From Terrabacter sp040702505 (GTDB lineage Bacteria > Actinomycetota > Actinomycetes > Actinomycetales > Dermatophilaceae), in the NCBI RefSeq assembly GCF_040702505.1, contig NZ_JBFBLC010000001.1:930001-994000 (forward strand): 64,000 nucleotides of DNA. The letters run 5' to 3'. Numbering within the stretch: position 1 is the first letter of the stretch; each line of letters starts with the position of its first letter. Positions 61,177 to 64,000 of the stretch are shown piece after piece. The position numbers were made by a program, and so were the translations under genes. Under the pieces are notes generated by a model, which saw only the letters and a list, made by a program, of their open reading frames with translations, searched no databases and was not told the origin of the DNA.

Positions 61177-62058
61177 ATGCGATTCGGTCTGACGATCCTG
61201 CCGGAGCACTCCTGGTCGGCAGCCGAGCCGATGTGGCGCGAGGCCGAGGCGATGGGCTTCGACCACGCGTGGACGTTCGACCACGTCACGTGGGGCGGCC
61301 TGCCCGACTCGCCGTGGTTCGCGGCGCTGCCGACGTTGGCCGCCGCGGCGGCGGTGACCGAGCGGATCGGGCTCGGCACCTTCGTGTCCTCGCCCAACAA
61401 CCACCACCCGGTCCAGCTGATGCGCGAGGCGCTGGCGCTGCACGACATCTCCGGCGGCCGCTTCCTGCTGGGGCTCGGCACCGGCGGCGACCTCGACTCC
61501 CGGATCATGGGGGAGGACCTGCCGCTGCGCGACCGGGTCGCCCGCTTCCACGAGTTCACCCGGCTGCTCGACCGCCTGCTCCGCGACGACCACGTCACCG
61601 AGGAGGGGCGCTTCTACACGGCCCGCGACGTGCGCACCCTGCCCGGGCCGGTGCGTGGCGCCGACGTCGGCAACGTGCTGCCGCTCGTCGTCGCCGCCAA
61701 CGGGCCGAAGTCGATCGCCCTGGCGGTCGAGCGCGGCGACGGCTGGCTGACCTACGGCGGCGCGGCCGACACCGACGAGGAGTGGTGGGCGCTGGTGGGG
61801 CGTCTCGCGCGCCGCGTCGACGACGCGCTGGCGGAGGCGGGCCGCGAGGGCAGCTCCTTCGCCCGCTACCTCAATGTCGACTCCGCACCGACGTTCTCGC
61901 TGACCTCCGTCGCGGCGTTCGAGGACGCCGTGGGCCGGGCGGCCGAGCTCGGCTTCACCGACGTCATCACGCACTGGCCGCGGCCCACCGAGCCCTACCG
62001 GGGCACGCGGGAGGTCCTCGAGCAGGTCGCCGGGGAGGTCATGCCCCGCCTGCGCTGA
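61177..62058 (+). CDS. LLM-class, F420-dependent-type oxidoreductase
   Basis: 293 residues. Luciferase-like fold: MRFGLTILPEHSW, GFDHAWTFDHVTWGGLPDSP, IGLGTFVSSPNNHHPVQLMREALALHDISGGR (in blocks), FLLGLGTGGDLD and PLVVAANGPKS. The acidic-plus-aromatic N-terminus and GxGxGGD stretch are common in F420-dependent members. Substrate unknown. Confidence 0.9.
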   Translation: MRFGLTILPEHSWSAAEPMWREAEAMGFDHAWTFDHVTWGGLPDSPWFAALPTLAAAAAVTERIGLGTFVSSPNNHHPVQLMREALALHDISGGRFLLGLGTGGDLDSRIMGEDLPLRDRVARFHEFTRLLDRLLRDDHVTEEGRFYTARDVRTLPGPVRGADVGNVLPLVVAANGPKSIALAVERGDGWLTYGGAADTDEEWWALVGRLARRVDDALAEAGREGSSFARYLNVDSAPTFSLTSVAAFEDAVGRAAELGFTDVITHWPRPTEPYRGTREVLEQVAGEVMPRLR

Positions 62059-62091
62059 GGGGCCTTGGCGTCGGCCGTCGGAGGCCGTGGT

Positions 62092-62097
62092 TAGCCT
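62092..62097 (+). promoter_or_regulatory. -10 box, leaderless promoter of sterol carrier family gene
   Basis: TAGCCT, 7 bases before the ATG at 62105. Confidence 0.5.
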
Positions 62098-62104
62098 TGT
62101 CCGC

Positions 62105-62467
62105 ATGCCACCTCGTCGCCGCACCCCCGTCGCCGAGGGTCGCGCCGCCCTCGAGGAGTGCCGCGCGGCCGAGTGGTCCGCCGACCGCCGCACGACCGCC
62201 ACGGCCGTGCGCTTCACGCTCGAGGAGCTCGCGACGACCGCGCCGGGCCGCACGGTCGAGGTGCGCGTGCCGCCCTTCGGCGCCGTGCAGTGCATCGAGG
62301 GCCCGGTCCACACCCGCGGCACGCCGCCCAACGTCATCGAGACCGACGGCGCCACCTGGCTTCGCCTCGCCACCGGCGACCTCGACTGGGACTCGGCCCT
62401 GTCCAACGCGCTCGTGCGCGCCAGCGGCCGGCGGGCGCACCTCGACGGCCTTCTGCCGCTCGTCTGA
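62105..62467 (+). CDS. sterol carrier family protein (SCP2-like, actinobacterial)
   Basis: 120 residues: AVRFTLEELATTAPGRTVEVRVPPFGAVQ and THTRGTPPNVIETDGATWLRLATGDLDWDSAL-type sequence (HTRGTPPNVIETDGATWLRL, then ATGDLDWDSAL), matching the actinobacterial SCP2-like family that binds lipophilic molecules. Basic N-terminus PPRRR. Function not established. Confidence 0.82.
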   Translation: MPPRRRTPVAEGRAALEECRAAEWSADRRTTATAVRFTLEELATTAPGRTVEVRVPPFGAVQCIEGPVHTRGTPPNVIETDGATWLRLATGDLDWDSALSNALVRASGRRAHLDGLLPLV

Positions 62468-62469
62468 CC

Positions 62470-62475
62470 TACGCT
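62470..62475 (+). promoter_or_regulatory. -10 box, leaderless promoter of small membrane protein gene
   Basis: TACGCT, 6 bases before the GTG at 62482. Confidence 0.45.
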
Positions 62476-62481
62476 GGATCC

Positions 62482-62745
62482 GTGACGCTTCCCTCCTCCC
62501 ACAAACCCCCGCACACGCGACCCGCGAACCAGCCGCGAGTCCCGAACTTCAAGCGCTTCCTCGTCACGGGTGCCGTGGTCGGCTTCGTCATCGGCGCCGT
62601 GATCTCGATCATGGGCGACGAGGTGCAGGGCTACTCGACGACGAGCGGCGCCCTCTACATCGGTGCCTTCGGCGCCTTCATCGGCACGGGCCTCGCCGGC
62701 ATCGTCGGCATCCTCCTCGACCGCTCGGGTCGCGACTCGTCGTGA
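62482..62745 (+). CDS. small membrane protein with two helices, function unknown
   Basis: 87 residues. Two glycine-rich membrane helices (FLVTGAVVGFVIGAVISIMG and YIGAFGAFIGTGLAGIVGILL) joined by a short loop, the shape of small actinobacterial membrane proteins of unknown role. GTG start, leaderless type. Its stop overlaps the start of the CoA-transferase gene (GTGA). Confidence 0.8.
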   Translation: MTLPSSHKPPHTRPANQPRVPNFKRFLVTGAVVGFVIGAVISIMGDEVQGYSTTSGALYIGAFGAFIGTGLAGIVGILLDRSGRDSS

Positions 62746-63950
62746 CGTCCGCACGGGCCGGCGCGAGCGGTGGGGATGCCGCGCGCCCCGGCCCGCTGGC
62801 AGGCGTACGCGTCGTCGAGCTCGCCGGGATCGGCCCCGCGCCGTTCGCCGCCATGCTGCTGGCTGACCTCGGCGCCGACGTCATCCGCATCGACCGGCCC
62901 GGCGAGGGCGCCCTGCCGGTGCCACTGCAGCCTGAGCGCGACCTGCTGCGCCGCGGCCGGCCCTCGGTGTCACTGGACCTCAAGCACCCGGACGGGCTGG
63001 CCACCGCGCTCGCCCTCGTCGAGCGGGCCGAAGTCCTGGTCGAGGGATACCGACCCGGCGTCGCCGAGCGCCTCGGTCTCGGCCCCGACGAGTGCCTGGC
63101 CCGCAACCCCCGCCTCGTCTACGGCCGGATGACCGGCTGGGGCCAGGACGGCCCGCTGGCCCACGCCGCCGGGCACGACATCGGCTACGTCGCCATCACC
63201 GGCGCCCTGCACGCGATCGGCCGCGCCGGAGGTCCTCCGCAGGTCCCGGTCAACCTCGTCGGCGACTTCGGCGGCGGCGCCCTCTACCTCGTCGTCGGGG
63301 TGCTTGCGGCGCTCCTCGAGGCCCGCGGCAGCGGGTGCGGACAGGTGGTCGACGCCGCGATCGTCGACGGCACGGCGCACCTGTCGTCCCTCGTCGTGGG
63401 GCTCGCCTCCGCGGGGCTGTGGTCCGACCGGCGCGGCACCAACCTCCTCGACACCGGCGCGCCCTTCTACGACGTCTACGAGACGAGCGACGGCGGCTGG
63501 ATGGCCGTGGGTCCCCTCGAGCCGGCCTTCTACGCCGAGCTGCTGCGGCTGCTCGAGCTCACCGACGTCGCGCCCGATCGCCTCGACCCGCGGCAGTGGC
63601 CCGCGCTGCGGTCGCTGCTCGCCCAGGCCTTCGCGCGGCGCACTCGCGACGAGTGGACCGCCGTCTTCGAGGGCACCGACGCCTGCGTCGAGCCCGTCCT
63701 CAGCTACGCCGAGGCACCCGGGCACCCGCACCTGGCCGCGCGTGGCACCTACCTCGAGCACCACGGCACCGTCCAGCCCGCACCGGCACCGCGCTTCTCC
63801 CGCACGCCGGCCTCCCTCGGTGCACCACCGAGCGTGCCGGGCGCCGACACCCGCGCGGCCCTGACCGCCTGGGGCATCGACGACGTCGACGCCCTGCTGG
63901 CGTCCGGCGCGGCCGCCGAGGCGGACGTCGCCCCTTCCGGCACGCCATGA
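62742..63950 (+). CDS. CaiB/BaiF-type CoA-transferase (alpha-methylacyl-CoA racemase-like)
   Basis: 402 residues. Family III fold: RVVELAGIGPAPFAAMLLADLGADVIRID (in blocks), KHPDGLATALALVERAEVLVEGYRPG, RMTGWGQDGPLAHAAGHDIGYVAITGALH and the catalytic Asp in NLVGDFGGG. With His in GHDIGY this pair matches the racemase branch, which inverts 2-methylacyl-CoA esters from branched-chain or sterol side-chain breakdown. The transferase branch is not excluded. GTG start overlaps the previous stop. Confidence 0.92.
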   Translation: MTSARAGASGGDAARPGPLAGVRVVELAGIGPAPFAAMLLADLGADVIRIDRPGEGALPVPLQPERDLLRRGRPSVSLDLKHPDGLATALALVERAEVLVEGYRPGVAERLGLGPDECLARNPRLVYGRMTGWGQDGPLAHAAGHDIGYVAITGALHAIGRAGGPPQVPVNLVGDFGGGALYLVVGVLAALLEARGSGCGQVVDAAIVDGTAHLSSLVVGLASAGLWSDRRGTNLLDTGAPFYDVYETSDGGWMAVGPLEPAFYAELLRLLELTDVAPDRLDPRQWPALRSLLAQAFARRTRDEWTAVFEGTDACVEPVLSYAEAPGHPHLAARGTYLEHHGTVQPAPAPRFSRTPASLGAPPSVPGADTRAALTAWGIDDVDALLASGAAAEADVAPSGTP

Positions 63951-64000
63951 GGCTGTTCGTCGCCGTCGTCCCTCCGGACGAGGCGCTCGACGACCTCGAG
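63947..64000 (+). CDS. thpR: RNA 2',3'-cyclic phosphodiesterase (2'-5' RNA ligase family), first 18 codons
   Basis: Only the first 18 codons lie in the window: MRLFVAVVPPDEALDDLE. MRLFVAxxPP is the characteristic start of ThpR/LigT proteins, which hydrolyse RNA 2',3'-cyclic phosphates. The ATG overlaps the CoA-transferase stop (ATGA). The call rests on this short stretch only. Confidence 0.65.
   Translation, partial: MRLFVAVVPPDEALDDLE

Overview
The window is high-GC actinobacterial DNA (roughly 70% GC or more outside one island). It has near-universal G/C third codon positions, a full bacterial purine gene set, LLM/F420-type oxidoreductases, a class I lysyl-tRNA synthetase and many single genes whose -10 box lies only 6-8 bases before the start codon (leaderless transcripts). 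Gene content fits Micrococcales, possibly an Intrasporangiaceae-like organism, but no rRNA or other taxonomic marker is present and the assignment is an inference.

Layout. (1) 1-14.2 kb: the tail of a LuxR-type regulator, then a tightly packed 12-gene exopolysaccharide operon: DegT aminotransferase, FlaA1/CapD-type epimerase-dehydratase, a divergent RtcB-family protein, Wzz-like co-polymerase, HprK-like P-loop protein, GT4 glycosyltransferase, a short orphan ORF, APH-fold kinase, Wzy-like polymerase, Wzx-like flippase, an exported lipoprotein and the initiating sugar transferase. It ends at a strong hairpin. (2) 14.2-20.8 kb: an MBL-Rieske protein, a secreted beta-helix protein with a small partner, pyrE, LemA and DedA. 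(3) 21-24.4 kb: a polar amino acid ABC transporter with a SPOUT RNA methylase in the same operon. (4) 24.4-26.9 kb: divergent citrate-synthase genes, one carrying an N-terminal DNA-binding domain, separated by repeated GTTGA-N5-TCAAC operators. (5) 27.2-36.3 kb: ABC-2 exporter, LuxR two-component system, M24 peptidase, FAD oxidoreductase, GNAT and class II fructose-bisphosphate aldolase. (6) 36.2-40.6 kb: a lower-GC foreign island with a three-gene overlapping operon (AAA/STAND-like ATPase with helical repeats, membrane-anchored pentapeptide-repeat protein, Cof-type HAD phosphatase), inserted between fba and its usual neighbour DUF3151. (7) 40.6-58.4 kb: DUF3151, a second Cof-type phosphatase, a DUF559-type protein, purA, lysyl-tRNA synthetase, a HelD/HelR-like motor, purD, an ECF sigma factor with a membrane partner, purC, purS, purQ and purL. 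(8) 58.4-64 kb: two LLM oxidoreductases, a spermidine-synthase-like protein, GNAT, a sterol-carrier-family protein, a small membrane protein, a CaiB/BaiF CoA-transferase and the first 18 codons of a thpR-like RNA phosphodiesterase.

How the parts fit. Region 1 looks like one complete Wzx/Wzy export system, with sugar activation, priming, transfer, flipping, polymerisation and chain-length control; the RtcB-like and HprK-like proteins are unexpected members. Region 6 is the best candidate for an undescribed system. It is compositionally foreign and its three genes overlap by 4 bases each. Its edges appear to lie inside the flanking genes, as if exchanged by homologous recombination. Two DNA-level patterns also stand out: the octamer GTATGCCG occurs about 30 times in all reading frames and between genes, and a conserved hairpin built on GTGGGCACTTTGCG serves convergent gene ends.
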